Positions 1 through 8,910 of a stretch of 64,000 bases of DNA are shown piece by piece. Position numbers and translations under genes: made by a program. The notes beneath the pieces are model-generated. The model saw only the letters and a program-made list of their open reading frames with translations, did no database searches and was not told the origin of the DNA. The stretch comes from DIGJ01 sp041821315. GTDB taxonomy: Bacteria > Bacillota > Clostridia > Lachnospirales > Lachnospiraceae. The stretch is taken from the NCBI GenBank assembly GCA_041821315.1, contig JBGUEO010000026.1:1-64000 (forward strand), written 5' to 3'. Every line of letters begins with the position of its first letter. Position 1 is the first letter of the stretch.

Positions 1-24
1 CACAGCAAAAAACTAAAAAGGGCT

Positions 25-43
25 ATCACGCAGCATGCGTGAT
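25..43. other. Small perfect hairpin
   Basis: ATCACGCA and TGCGTGAT pair around a GCA loop. There is no T-run on either side, so it may be a weak terminator of the gene to the left or a structured leader of the next gene. Confidence 0.3.
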
Positions 44-83
44 TTGGTTCAATAATGTTAAGTAGTAATTGGGAATTTGGGTT

Positions 84-380
84 ATGAAGTTAACTGAATT
101 AACGGAAAGTTTGGTGAAAAGGATGAATCAAAGAAAACATTTTCCTTTATATGGAGTGGGACCGATTTATGTAATATCAATGTTTATGATTGTTTGTATA
201 GGAGCAATTTTCTGCGCGAATAATTTATGGCTACTGATTCTGCCAATCATCTACTGGATTAGTATGACCCTGCTTATGAAGGCTACAGAAGAGAAGTGGC
301 TAAAGGATCTATATGGGGATGGATATATTGAATATTGTAGAAATGTAAATCGTTGTATTCCGTGGTTTCGAAAAATATGA
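84..380 (+). CDS. Isoprenylcysteine methyltransferase-like small membrane protein (possibly truncated)
   Basis: The product is about 98 residues with two hydrophobic segments in its first two thirds. Its C-terminal pattern (EEKWL, YGDGYIEYCRNV, IPWF) is the signature seen at the end of ICMT/PEMT-like methyltransferases. Complete family members usually run to about 150-200 residues with more membrane segments, so this may be only the C-terminal half. An ATG at 84 is the preferred start; a TTG at 69 is also in frame, and neither has a good ribosome binding site. The stop overlaps the ATG of the following AraC gene (ATGA), so the two are probably co-transcribed. Substrate unknown; the family assignment rests on the C-terminal motif only. 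Confidence 0.5.
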   Translation: MKLTELTESLVKRMNQRKHFPLYGVGPIYVISMFMIVCIGAIFCANNLWLLILPIIYWISMTLLMKATEEKWLKDLYGDGYIEYCRNVNRCIPWFRKI

Positions 381-1345
381 ATAAAAAGAAGATAGAAATT
401 AATAATTGTAACGAGTGGTATCAGGATACTGCAGTATTACTGGAAGAAGCGAAAGATTATTCTGTTTATAAGTTCAAATGCACAGGAAAAGGTATTTTAT
501 ATACGTATAACATTTTTGATGGAATTGATGTGATTTTTGCAGAAATGAATAGTAAAGATGTTTTTATCCCAGAAATACCAGATAAAAATATTATTGAAGT
601 CTCATGGTGTAAAAAGGGACGAGTGGAGAGTGAATTTTCTGATAATACGATAGCATACATACAAGAAGGAGATTTCGGTATTGATGCAACCAGTTACACA
701 CCAAAATGTTATAGCTTTCCAATGGGAATTTATGAGGCTGTTACAATTGCGATTAATAAAGAAGGATTTTCACAGGATACAAGGATATTGATGAATAAGT
801 TTTCTATTGATATCGATCATGTTTGTGATACGTTAGGTTTGGATAAATGTTGGTACATCTGTAAAGCTAATTCAAAATTAGAACATATATTTCGGGAAAT
901 GTATGCCGCAATGGGAATTGAGGATAGATATTATTTTTCGATTAAAACCTTAGAATTATTACATCATCTACAATACTTGTCGCAAATCAATGGATGTGAA
1001 TTAAAGTATTTTACAAAATCACAAATTCAAAAAGTAAAAGAAGTAAAAGATTATCTTGTGTCTCATTTAGTGGAGAAAATCAGTATTGAAGAGTATGTCT
1101 TATCACAGGGAATGGGTATCACTACATTTCGTAATATTTTTATGCAGATCTTTGGGGAAACACCGTCTATATATCTAAAAAAATACAAAATGGCAGTGGC
1201 TGCATTAAAGTTGAAAGAAAAGAATCAGTCAATTACTGCATTGGCATTGAGTCTTGGGTATAGTAATCCAAGCAAATTCACAAAAGCATTTCGGGAAATA
1301 TATGGTATCTTGCCAAAAGATTATAGAAAATCAATTGAGGATTAG
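377..1345 (+). CDS. AraC-family transcriptional regulator of cassette A
   Basis: The product is about 322 residues. The N-terminal part is a ligand-sensing domain (the 'CKKGRVESEF ... YIQEGDFGI' stretch resembles the beta-barrel of siderophore-type AraC regulators such as YbtA and PchR). The last 100 residues hold two helix-turn-helix motifs ending in 'SLGYSNPSKFTKAFREIYG' and 'PKDYRK', the family signature. The ATG at 377 overlaps the preceding stop; a TTG at 353 is less likely. The gene lies on the same strand just before the ECF/ABC operon, separated by a palindromic operator. By analogy with YbtA it would activate the operon when its ligand is present; the ligand is an inference. Confidence 0.88.
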   Translation: MNKKKIEINNCNEWYQDTAVLLEEAKDYSVYKFKCTGKGILYTYNIFDGIDVIFAEMNSKDVFIPEIPDKNIIEVSWCKKGRVESEFSDNTIAYIQEGDFGIDATSYTPKCYSFPMGIYEAVTIAINKEGFSQDTRILMNKFSIDIDHVCDTLGLDKCWYICKANSKLEHIFREMYAAMGIEDRYYFSIKTLELLHHLQYLSQINGCELKYFTKSQIQKVKEVKDYLVSHLVEKISIEEYVLSQGMGITTFRNIFMQIFGETPSIYLKKYKMAVAALKLKEKNQSITALALSLGYSNPSKFTKAFREIYGILPKDYRKSIED

Positions 1346-1400
1346 GGCTGTTTTTGTTCTATTTTTAAGAAATGGAGTGGTTTGATATAAGAAGTAAGTA

Positions 1401-1450
1401 TATAATAAAGTGCGTCGGTTAGATAAAACTAACCAACGCACTTTATTATA
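1401..1450 (+). promoter_or_regulatory. GTTAG-N6-CTAAC operator inside a 50-nt palindrome, cassette A
   Basis: GGTTAG (1417-1422) and CTAACC (1429-1434) flank ATAAAA. The symmetry extends outward to a 22-bp stem with a single mismatch. The left arm begins with TATAAT (1401-1406), a good -10 candidate, though no strong -35 stands out. A repressor here would cover the start of transcription; the RNA could also fold into a hairpin just before the ribosome binding site of the S component. Confidence 0.7.
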
Positions 1451-1462
1451 TGGAGGTCATTT

Positions 1463-2068
1463 ATGGATAAGAATAATAAGTTTGGAATACGGGATATTGT
1501 TACCGTAGCAGTTATGATGGTTTTGTTTTTTGCTGTTTCTATGATTATAGGGATGGGAACCGTAACAATCCCGATTGTATATTTGTATGGGACAGCGGGG
1601 ATTGAAATGTTTATAGGGGCTATTTTTTACTTGGTATGTGCCAATCGAATTAATAAACATGGATTGATTTTTATTTGGATCACAGTATATGGATTAATCA
1701 ATGCACTTATGGGATATACATTTATGCTTCCTTATTTTATTGTTGTGGCTGCGATTGCTGAAGTATCAATGTTAGGCAAAAACACTTATAGAAATCCTAT
1801 AAGAAATATGATAGGTTGGTGCATTTATAGTATTGGAATGGTTCTTGGGATAGGAGTACCGATTTATGCGGCATGGGAAAGTTACCAAAAGATGGCCTTA
1901 AATGGCGGATTTGCAGATGCAACAATAAAAATGCAGTACGATATGGTTCGAAGACCAGAATTAATGTTGCTTGGGATTATAATTACAGTGGTGTTTGCTG
2001 CTTGTGGAGTTTTGTTTGGTCAAAAGTTACTGAAAAAACACTTTAAAAAAGCTGGAATTGTAGAATGA
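1463..2068 (+). CDS. ECF transporter S component, Trep_Strep/MptD type (cassette A)
   Basis: The product is a 201-residue integral membrane protein with about five or six hydrophobic segments. It looks like the substrate-binding S component of an energy-coupling factor importer of the Trep_Strep (MptD-like) family, sharing the 'LLKKHFKKAGIVE' end with the S proteins of cassettes B and C. It would bind substrate in the membrane and release it after toppling against EcfT. Ribosome binding site GGAGG precedes the ATG. Its stop overlaps the start of the EcfT gene (ATGA). The substrate is not known; a metallophore or tetrapyrrole is inferred from context. Confidence 0.8.
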   Translation: MDKNNKFGIRDIVTVAVMMVLFFAVSMIIGMGTVTIPIVYLYGTAGIEMFIGAIFYLVCANRINKHGLIFIWITVYGLINALMGYTFMLPYFIVVAAIAEVSMLGKNTYRNPIRNMIGWCIYSIGMVLGIGVPIYAAWESYQKMALNGGFADATIKMQYDMVRRPELMLLGIIITVVFAACGVLFGQKLLKKHFKKAGIVE

Positions 2069-2754
2069 AAACAAAAGTTAATAAAATCAAGGATATCAGT
2101 GGAATAACGGGACTTTTCTTAATTGTATTTTCATGTGTGGTTTCATTATGTTCGACGGATATTTTTCCACATGCATTGTTTGTTTTATGGCTCATCTGTT
2201 TGCTTTTTTATGTGGGATATCCAAAGCAGAGTGGAATATATTTAATCATTTATATCATAACATTTGTGTGGTTGTTTTATCTAGTGCCAATTGGTATTGA
2301 ATTTCCTTCACCGATGATTATGGGGATGTTATATAAATTCATTATTCCGTTTATTGCTGCAAATCTGCTTTTAAACATACCGTCTGGCAAAGTAATAGCC
2401 ATATTTCAAAAAATGCCGTTTCGAAACATAACTTTGATTTTGATCATAATGATTCGATTTGCTCCGACCGTAGCAGGAGAGTTTGGGACGGTCATGGAGG
2501 CTATGACGATAAGGGGTTTTTTGGGAGATGCGAAAAAGGTATTTTTACATCCACTAAAAACACTGGAGTATGCAATTGTTCCAATGATATTCAGATCGAT
2601 TAAGACAGGGGATGAATTATCAGCAGCGGCGGTAATAAAGGGAGTTGACAATCCGTGCAAGAAAGAAAGCTATTATAGCAATCGTTTTGGATATTTTGAT
2701 TATTTCATCATCATAATAAGTACAGGGATTGGAATACTGGCAATTTTTAATTAA
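2065..2754 (+). CDS. ECF transporter T component (cassette A)
   Basis: The product is 229 residues with several membrane helices and the cytoplasmic coupling region typical of EcfT. The two short X-R-X coupling motifs appear as 'AMTIRGF' and 'AAAVIKGV'. In the second, Lys replaces the Arg that cassettes B and C keep. EcfT joins the S component to the two ATPase domains and transmits ATP-driven movement. The start overlaps the S gene by four bases, so translation is probably coupled. The fused EcfA gene follows after 38 bases. Confidence 0.82.
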   Translation: MKTKVNKIKDISGITGLFLIVFSCVVSLCSTDIFPHALFVLWLICLLFYVGYPKQSGIYLIIYIITFVWLFYLVPIGIEFPSPMIMGMLYKFIIPFIAANLLLNIPSGKVIAIFQKMPFRNITLILIIMIRFAPTVAGEFGTVMEAMTIRGFLGDAKKVFLHPLKTLEYAIVPMIFRSIKTGDELSAAAVIKGVDNPCKKESYYSNRFGYFDYFIIIISTGIGILAIFN

Positions 2755-2792
2755 GAAAGAGCGCATCCTAAAGTATGCAGATGGGTACATAA

Positions 2793-4259
2793 ATGAATAG
2801 TAAAGTTAAAATCAAAAATCTTAGTTTTTCATATAAGGAACATGACAGTCAGCTTAAAGATATAGACATAGATATAGAGTCTGGAAATTGTATTGTGCTA
2901 ATTGGTAAATCGGGTTGTGGAAAAAGCTCGCTGACAAGAACGATTAACGGACTGATACCAAATTTTTACCAAGGAACAATCAATGGCCAAGTTTTTCTAG
3001 ATGGGATAGATATTCGTCAATTGAAATCATGGGAACTGGGAAGACGTACAGGAAATGTTTTTCAAGATCCGAGAAGTCAGTTTTTTGCGAATGAAGTAGG
3101 CGGAGAGATTGCATTTGGATGTGAAAATGCTGGCTTATCTCATGAGGAAATCAAATATCGAGTACATAAATCAGCGAAGGATATGGACATTGAAAATATA
3201 CTGGGAAATAGCATTTATACGTTATCCTATGGCATGAGACAAAAAGTTGCAATTGCAGCTGCAAAAGCAATGGATCCAGACGTTTATATCTTTGATGAAC
3301 CATCTGCGAATCTGGATATCACATCAACCAGGTTACTTTCTCAAATACTGAAAGAGTTAAAAGAATCAGGGAAATCAATCATAATCGCAGAACACAGATT
3401 ATACTATCTAAATGGCATAGCGGATCAATATGTTCTGATGAAAGAAGGAAATATTGAAAGATATTTTACACAACAGGAAATAGATGTTCTTTCAGAACAG
3501 GATTTAAACCAAATTGGTTTGAGAACACCTGAATTAGAAGCATTGAAAAGAAATAAGGTCGCAAATGTAAGGAAAACGGAACGCAGTCTAAAAGTAACCA
3601 ATATAACAAAAACAATTCAAAATAAAACAATTCTTCATAATATTAATTTTTCTTTTTATGCCCAAGAAATCATTGCACTTATCGGAAATAATGGGGCTGG
3701 AAAAAGTACTTTGGGAAAAATTATGGCAGGGGTAGCAAAAGAGACATCTGGAAATGTGATCTTAAGAGAAAAAATTCTCAAAACAAAAAAGAGAAGAGAA
3801 CATATATGGTATATACCACAGGATCTTGACAGCCAGTTATTTGGTGAGAGTCTATTGGATGAATTATTAACAGGTCTAAAGCCAGAAGAAACTTTAAAAA
3901 AGAAGGCGGAACAGATTTTAGTTGATTTAGATTTGCAAGAGTTTAAGGATAAACATCCGTCCACCTTATCTGGTGGTCAAAAGCAAAGACTGGCACTTGG
4001 AGTTGCAATGATGTATGATGCAGAAATCATTATTTTGGATGAACCGACATCTGGATTAGATGGAACGAATATGTTAAGAGTTGGTGCTATTCTTAGAAAA
4101 ATGAATGAGCAAGGGACCAAATTCATTATTATTTCCCATGATGTGGAGTTTATTGTGAATACTTGCGACCGAGTGATTAAAATGGAACAGGGAGAAATTA
4201 TAGAAGATTATTTTATTCAATCTTCTGTCGAAGTATTACATTCAATGGAGGTGGTTTGA
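2793..4259 (+). CDS. Fused double-ATPase energy-coupling factor EcfA-EcfA' (cassette A)
   Basis: The product is 488 residues with two ABC ATPase domains in tandem. The first has Walker A GKSGCGKSS (about residue 37), Walker B 'YIFDEPSANLD' and H-loop 'IIAEHRL'. The second has Walker A GNNGAGKST (about residue 297), signature LSGGQKQR, 'IILDEPTSGLD' and 'IISHD'. The first domain's ABC signature reads LSYGMRQK instead of LSGGE, so that composite ATP site may be weakened. It would power the S/T proteins encoded just upstream. The stop overlaps the next start (TGATG). Confidence 0.85.
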   Translation: MNSKVKIKNLSFSYKEHDSQLKDIDIDIESGNCIVLIGKSGCGKSSLTRTINGLIPNFYQGTINGQVFLDGIDIRQLKSWELGRRTGNVFQDPRSQFFANEVGGEIAFGCENAGLSHEEIKYRVHKSAKDMDIENILGNSIYTLSYGMRQKVAIAAAKAMDPDVYIFDEPSANLDITSTRLLSQILKELKESGKSIIIAEHRLYYLNGIADQYVLMKEGNIERYFTQQEIDVLSEQDLNQIGLRTPELEALKRNKVANVRKTERSLKVTNITKTIQNKTILHNINFSFYAQEIIALIGNNGAGKSTLGKIMAGVAKETSGNVILREKILKTKKRREHIWYIPQDLDSQLFGESLLDELLTGLKPEETLKKKAEQILVDLDLQEFKDKHPSTLSGGQKQRLALGVAMMYDAEIIILDEPTSGLDGTNMLRVGAILRKMNEQGTKFIIISHDVEFIVNTCDRVIKMEQGEIIEDYFIQSSVEVLHSMEVV

Positions 4260-5980
4260 TGCATTATATAAAAGGAACTATTCGTAACATTGTTTTTTCT
4301 GTGGTCCTTGCTATTGCGGGGGTGTTTTGTGGTATTGTTCCGTATTTTGCTACGGCTAAAATTGTGACAGAACTCATGAATGGAGCGCGAGAGTTTTCGG
4401 CATTTTCGATATATTTTGCGATGATTCTCTTGGGATTTACTGGAAGTATTTTATTTCATTCAATATCTACACTAACCTCTCACAATTTGGCATTTCAGAT
4501 AATTGAGAACACAAGGAAAAAATTAGTTCTCAAATGGAAACGATTGTCTATGGGAACGCTTGAAGAGAAAAGTTCAGGACAATGGTCTCAGTTTATCGGA
4601 GAAACACTGGATAAAATGGAAAAGCCGATCGCACATGTAATTCCGGAAGTAATTGCGAATTTATTTATTCCATTTGTCATTCTAATTTGTATTTTTAAGA
4701 TAGACTGGCATATTGGTGTGGCGAATTTGATTACACTACCTCTGGGTATGTTATTTGCTTTTTTCATGATGAATGGATATGAAGAAAAATCAAAAAACTA
4801 TGTCGAAGCTTCGAAAAGGATGAATGCTACTATAGTTGAGTACATAAGAGGAATTAAGGTAATTAAGGCTTATAATCAATCGGCAAGTTCCTATGACCGC
4901 TTTACAAAAGCGGTGGTCGATAACAGAGATTCTATGCTGAACTGGTATTTGAGTGTATGTTTTTCCATGGTAGCAGCAATGGAAATATTACCATCTACTT
5001 TGTTATTTGTATTACCTGTTTCTATGTTCTTATATATGAAGGGGACGTTGTTATTCTCTTCGTTTGTAATGTGTGTGTTGTTATCCTATGCTTCGTACAA
5101 GCCGCTCATTAAGGCTATGACCTATATGGATACTATGGCAAACATCAGAGTTGTTTTTAATGAAATTAATTCTATTATGAAATTACCGGAAATGAAACGA
5201 CCAGATAGAAAATTGCCGGTGTCAGGTGCCGATGTTCATTTTGAAAATGTGACTTTTGGGTATAACGAGCAATTAGTCTTTGAAAATCTCAGTTTTCATG
5301 CCAAAGAAGGAGAATTAACCGCAATAGTAGGACCATCAGGAAGTGGAAAATCAACAATAGCCAAATTAATTGCTGGATTTTGGGAGGTAAACTCAGGAAA
5401 AATCACGATTGGTGCAGCAGCAGTACATGAAATGCCTTTAGAGCAAAATATGGAGTTGGTTACCTATGTATCACAGGAAAACTTTCTATTTCATAAGAGC
5501 ATTCTGGATAATATGAAAATGGCTAAGCCAGATGCAACAATGAAAGAAATTGAATTTGCATGTAAAAAAGCGAACTGTCATGAATTTATTATGAGCCTTC
5601 CAAAAAGGTATGAAACACTGGCTGGAGATGCAGGAAGTAATTTTTCTGGTGGGGAGCGACAACGTCTTACCATTGCAAGAGCATTACTAAAAAATAGTCC
5701 AATTATTGTATTGGACGAAGCAACCGCTTATGCTGATCCGGAAAATGAGGCATTGATACAAAATTCGATTGATGAATTAGTGAAAAATAAAACAGTAATT
5801 ATGATTGCTCATAGACTTTCTACTATTGTAGGTGCAAATCAGATTATTGTGTTAAATTACGGAAGGATAGAAGCGAGAGGAACACATACAGAACTTCTTC
5901 AGTCCTCAAAATTATATTGCTCCATGTGGGAATCGCATATAAAAGCAAAAGATGGAATGGGGGAAATAAGCTTTGATTGA
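4259..5980 (+). CDS. Exporter-fold ABC half-transporter 1, YbtP/IrtA-like (cassette A)
   Basis: The product is 573 residues: an N-terminal six-helix membrane domain (to about residue 310) and a C-terminal ATPase with Walker A GPSGSGKST (about residue 357), signature FSGGERQR, Walker B 'IIVLDEAT' and H-loop 'IAHRL'. The membrane domain contains the 'EYIRGIKVIKAYNQS' stretch common to type IV ABC proteins. The chosen ATG (4259) lies five bases after GGAGGT; a TTG one codon earlier is less likely. It overlaps its neighbours and should pair with the next gene as a heterodimer. Pairing of two such genes with an AraC regulator resembles YbtPQ siderophore uptake, so import rather than drug export is favoured. 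Confidence 0.83.
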   Translation: MHYIKGTIRNIVFSVVLAIAGVFCGIVPYFATAKIVTELMNGAREFSAFSIYFAMILLGFTGSILFHSISTLTSHNLAFQIIENTRKKLVLKWKRLSMGTLEEKSSGQWSQFIGETLDKMEKPIAHVIPEVIANLFIPFVILICIFKIDWHIGVANLITLPLGMLFAFFMMNGYEEKSKNYVEASKRMNATIVEYIRGIKVIKAYNQSASSYDRFTKAVVDNRDSMLNWYLSVCFSMVAAMEILPSTLLFVLPVSMFLYMKGTLLFSSFVMCVLLSYASYKPLIKAMTYMDTMANIRVVFNEINSIMKLPEMKRPDRKLPVSGADVHFENVTFGYNEQLVFENLSFHAKEGELTAIVGPSGSGKSTIAKLIAGFWEVNSGKITIGAAAVHEMPLEQNMELVTYVSQENFLFHKSILDNMKMAKPDATMKEIEFACKKANCHEFIMSLPKRYETLAGDAGSNFSGGERQRLTIARALLKNSPIIVLDEATAYADPENEALIQNSIDELVKNKTVIMIAHRLSTIVGANQIIVLNYGRIEARGTHTELLQSSKLYCSMWESHIKAKDGMGEISFD

Positions 5981-7715
5981 TTTAATAAAAAAACTGTATG
6001 AGGTATCTGGGAAAGAGTCAAAGAAGATAACAATCATGTTAATAGCAGAGGTATGTAAGGGAGTTTTTGAAGGAATTACCTTAGGTGCAGTGTTACTTTC
6101 CTTGTTAAAAATTTGTGAAGATATCTTCCAAAATAAATCAATTACAGGTCATGGTATTATGGAGGTATTTCTCATAATGTCGGTCAGTATTGTGGGAAGG
6201 ATTGTCTCAGCCTATATCGCTGACAAAAATAAGAATATAGCATCATATCATATGGGGGCAGAAAATAGAAGATTGCTGGGAGATCGGTTGAAGCATGTGT
6301 CCATGGGATACTTCCATAGTAATCAATTAGGTAATATTACGGCAGGTTTAACAACGGTAATCGGTGAATTAGAAACTACTGGCGTGTACATCATTGAAAT
6401 GTTATTGGTTGGGCTTATCCAAACATCGATTATGGCGATTTTTATGCTACCTTATGATCCGTTAACAGGGTTCATTATTTTGATGACATTATTGCTTGGG
6501 ATATTTTGCAATAGTCTGTTTCAAAAGAAGGCCGACGAGCTGACTAAAAAATTACTGGGATATAAAATGAAGTTGAATGCAATTGCATTAGAATATATTC
6601 AAGGAATTGGCGTGCTAAAAGCTTTTGGTCAGGGAAAACAGGAAGAAGATCGCTTGTTTGAGGTGATACATAATAATAGAAAAGGGTTTTTAGAGGTAGA
6701 AAAAACTCTTGCTCCATCGCAGTTTTTGTACCTGCTGATTTTTAAATTAGGCACTTGTGTTATAATTTTAACATCCCTATTCAGATATACAGCAGGCGAA
6801 CTGACAATTGAAAAAACAATCATTCTGGTTACTGCAAGCTTTATGGTGTTTGGTGGGTTTGAAATGGCAGGAAGCATGCAGGGTGTACGTGGTGTTGCAA
6901 TGCAAAATCTTTCTACCATGATTGGATTAAGAAATATTGAAACAGTAGAAGAAGGAAATAAGGAACAATTTACGGATAGTAATATTGAAATAGAAGATAT
7001 TACATTTGCATATGAAAAAGAACCTGTAATGAAAAACCTATCTTGTAGCTTCAAGAACGGAACGACTACTGCGATTATAGGTCCATCCGGTTCTGGGAAA
7101 ACTACATTATGTTATTTGATTGCAAGATTCTGGGACATACAAAGTGGTAAAATCAAGATTTCAGGGAATGATGTAAGAGAGTATCGCTATGATAGTCTTT
7201 TATCAAATATCACAATGGTTTTTCAGGATGTTTATCTATTTGCAGATACAATACGAAATAATATAAAATTTGGTAATCCAAATGCAACTGAGGAAGAAAT
7301 CATTGAAATATCGAAAAAGGCATGCTGCCACGAATTTATTATGAATCTGCCAAACGGATATGATACGATTCTGGAAGAAAACGGTGCTAGCTTATCTGGT
7401 GGAGAACGACAGAGAATTTCAATTGCCCGTGCCTTGCTAAAAGAGTGTGAGCTTGTAATTTTAGATGAAGCAACTTCAAGTGTTGACCCGGAAAATGAAG
7501 AAAAGCTGATGATTGCAATCAAGGAATTGTTGAAAAATAAAACCGCAATTATAATTGCCCATAGGCTAAATACAATCCAAGAAGCAGATCATATTATTGT
7601 AATGGATCGTGGAAATATCGTGCAGGAAGGGATACATAAGTTATTAAAGGAAGAGGAAGGGATTTATAAAAAGTTTATTGCAACAAGAGAAAAAGAACTT
7701 TCGTGGAAAATGTAA
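5973..7715 (+). CDS. Exporter-fold ABC half-transporter 2, YbtQ/IrtB-like (cassette A)
   Basis: The product is 580 residues with a six-helix membrane domain and a C-terminal ATPase: Walker A GPSGSGKTT (about residue 369), signature LSGGERQR, Walker B 'LVILDEAT' and 'IAHRL'. Translation appears to begin at TTG (5973) after GGGGGAAA, overlapping the end of the previous gene. It is the last gene of cassette A and is followed by a terminator-like hairpin. Its C-terminal end ('EEGIYKKFIATREKELSW') is closely echoed in cassette C's second ABC protein and in the gene scar at 62.6 kb, so these are one subfamily. Confidence 0.83.
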   Translation: MIDLIKKLYEVSGKESKKITIMLIAEVCKGVFEGITLGAVLLSLLKICEDIFQNKSITGHGIMEVFLIMSVSIVGRIVSAYIADKNKNIASYHMGAENRRLLGDRLKHVSMGYFHSNQLGNITAGLTTVIGELETTGVYIIEMLLVGLIQTSIMAIFMLPYDPLTGFIILMTLLLGIFCNSLFQKKADELTKKLLGYKMKLNAIALEYIQGIGVLKAFGQGKQEEDRLFEVIHNNRKGFLEVEKTLAPSQFLYLLIFKLGTCVIILTSLFRYTAGELTIEKTIILVTASFMVFGGFEMAGSMQGVRGVAMQNLSTMIGLRNIETVEEGNKEQFTDSNIEIEDITFAYEKEPVMKNLSCSFKNGTTTAIIGPSGSGKTTLCYLIARFWDIQSGKIKISGNDVREYRYDSLLSNITMVFQDVYLFADTIRNNIKFGNPNATEEEIIEISKKACCHEFIMNLPNGYDTILEENGASLSGGERQRISIARALLKECELVILDEATSSVDPENEEKLMIAIKELLKNKTAIIIAHRLNTIQEADHIIVMDRGNIVQEGIHKLLKEEEGIYKKFIATREKELSWKM

Positions 7716-7731
7716 ATGATATAGTTCTAAC

Positions 7732-7766
7732 AAAAAGCGAACCAGAAAATTTTGGGTTTGCTTTTT
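7732..7766. terminator. Bidirectional terminator between cassettes A and B
   Basis: AAAAAGCGAACC pairs with GGGTTTGCTTTTT around an AGAAAATTTT loop. The A-run on one side and the T-run on the other let it serve both the plus-strand cassette A and the convergent AraC gene of cassette B. Confidence 0.7.
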
Positions 7767-7773
7767 ATTTTTG

Positions 7774-8733
7774 TTAATGACAACTTTTTCGATATTCAGC
7801 CGGATAAAGACCACTGTTTTCTTTGAAAATAGAAGCAAAACGTCCTGAATTTCGATATCCAACAGCCTGTGAAATCTGCTCGATCGTTAGATTGGTAGTG
7901 GAGAGTAGATTCTCTGCGTGGCTTAGTCTTCGCTCTTTAATATACTGCGTAATGGAACAATGATAGACCGCCTTGAAGGTGGTCTTTAGTTTTGTAGTTC
8001 CCATACAGGAAATCTTTGCTAGGTACTCTAATGAAATATTGCAGTTAAAATGGTCGTGGATATATTCAGTTACATTAGAAATCGACCGCTGATCTTCTGG
8101 AGAAACTACGAACTTATTCGATTGGTTTTTTTTGCTGTAATCTATCATAAGACTGACTGCTTCTGCAACCTTAGCTTCGTAAAATAACTTTGCAGACATA
8201 CCGCTGCCACGATAATTCCATATTTGCTTTAAAATTGCAGTCATTTCAGGAAAATTCTGCGTTTGGTCTATAGTATGAAAAGCTTTGGTAGGGTCAATGT
8301 ATTCATCACCATACATTTTCTGTAAATAATTTTCATAATAGTCAGGAAAAATTTCAATTCCTATAGAACGCAATGGAATTTTCTTGTGAAAGACACTTTT
8401 AAAACTGTTTGATCCACCAAAAAACGTTTTCACGCAGCCAGCCATTAGATGTCTATAGGGGTTGAATTCTTCACCAGAAACAGATTTATAATAGGCGATG
8501 TTCAGGCATTTTGGCCATGCACCGGAGTTTAATTCGAACACAGTATCTTTGTGATAATAAAAATCATGGATTTTAATATCAAAAAGATCTTCATGTATAT
8601 AAATCCAGTAATACCCTTCAGCCATTTCTTCCGGTACTTTATATAAGGTACCTTCATTTGGGTAACCTCCCATATTTTTTACCTTCTTAAATCCTGTAGA
8701 TTCAAGAACCATTGCAATTGACATATCTTTCAT
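7774..8733 (-). CDS. AraC-family transcriptional regulator of cassette B
   Basis: The product is 319 residues. The C-terminal 100 residues carry the two helix-turn-helix motifs of AraC proteins ('CMGTTKLKTTFKAVYH' and 'AVGYRNSGRFASIFKENSG ... YPAEYRK'). The N-terminal domain does not resemble that of the cassette A protein closely, which fits a different ligand. GGAGGG precedes the ATG by six bases. The gene is transcribed away from cassette B, sharing a 177-base control region that holds the dyad operator and a second palindrome. Probable activator of cassette B; ligand unknown. Confidence 0.87.
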   Translation of the reverse strand: MKDMSIAMVLESTGFKKVKNMGGYPNEGTLYKVPEEMAEGYYWIYIHEDLFDIKIHDFYYHKDTVFELNSGAWPKCLNIAYYKSVSGEEFNPYRHLMAGCVKTFFGGSNSFKSVFHKKIPLRSIGIEIFPDYYENYLQKMYGDEYIDPTKAFHTIDQTQNFPEMTAILKQIWNYRGSGMSAKLFYEAKVAEAVSLMIDYSKKNQSNKFVVSPEDQRSISNVTEYIHDHFNCNISLEYLAKISCMGTTKLKTTFKAVYHCSITQYIKERRLSHAENLLSTTNLTIEQISQAVGYRNSGRFASIFKENSGLYPAEYRKSCH

Positions 8734-8779
8734 AAAAAACCCTCCATTTTAAAACATACAGGTTAGACAAAGTTTCATA

Positions 8780-8797
8780 CCTATCAGACGTGATAGG
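8780..8797. promoter_or_regulatory. CCTATCA-N4-TGATAGG palindrome upstream of the cassette B promoter
   Basis: A perfect 7-4-7 inverted repeat lies ten bases upstream of the proposed -35 element of cassette B. That is the usual place for an activator site, so it is a candidate target of the divergent AraC protein. Confidence 0.4.
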
Positions 8798-8807
8798 AGA
8801 AATGCTA

Positions 8808-8860
8808 TTGTATAAATATCGAGTAAATGCTATATTTTTTGATGGTTAGATAAAACTAAC
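8808..8860 (+). promoter_or_regulatory. Cassette B promoter with GTTAG-N6-CTAAC operator
   Basis: TTGTAT (8808-8813) and TATATT (8831-8836) are 17 bases apart. GTTAG (8845-8849), spacer ATAAAA and CTAAC (8856-8860) lie just downstream, over the expected transcription start. The spacer is identical to the cassette A site. This layout is that of a repressor operator. Confidence 0.7.
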
Positions 8861-8910
8861 ATAAGAGTACCAAATTAAAAATTGTATGTCAATATAAAGG
8901 AGGATATCAT

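Noticed and set aside
8761..8776. GTTAG-ACAAAG-TTTCA, a possible ninth dyad before the cassette B AraC gene
   Set aside because: Only the left half-site matches; the right half has lost most of CTAAC. It could be a relic, but is not counted.
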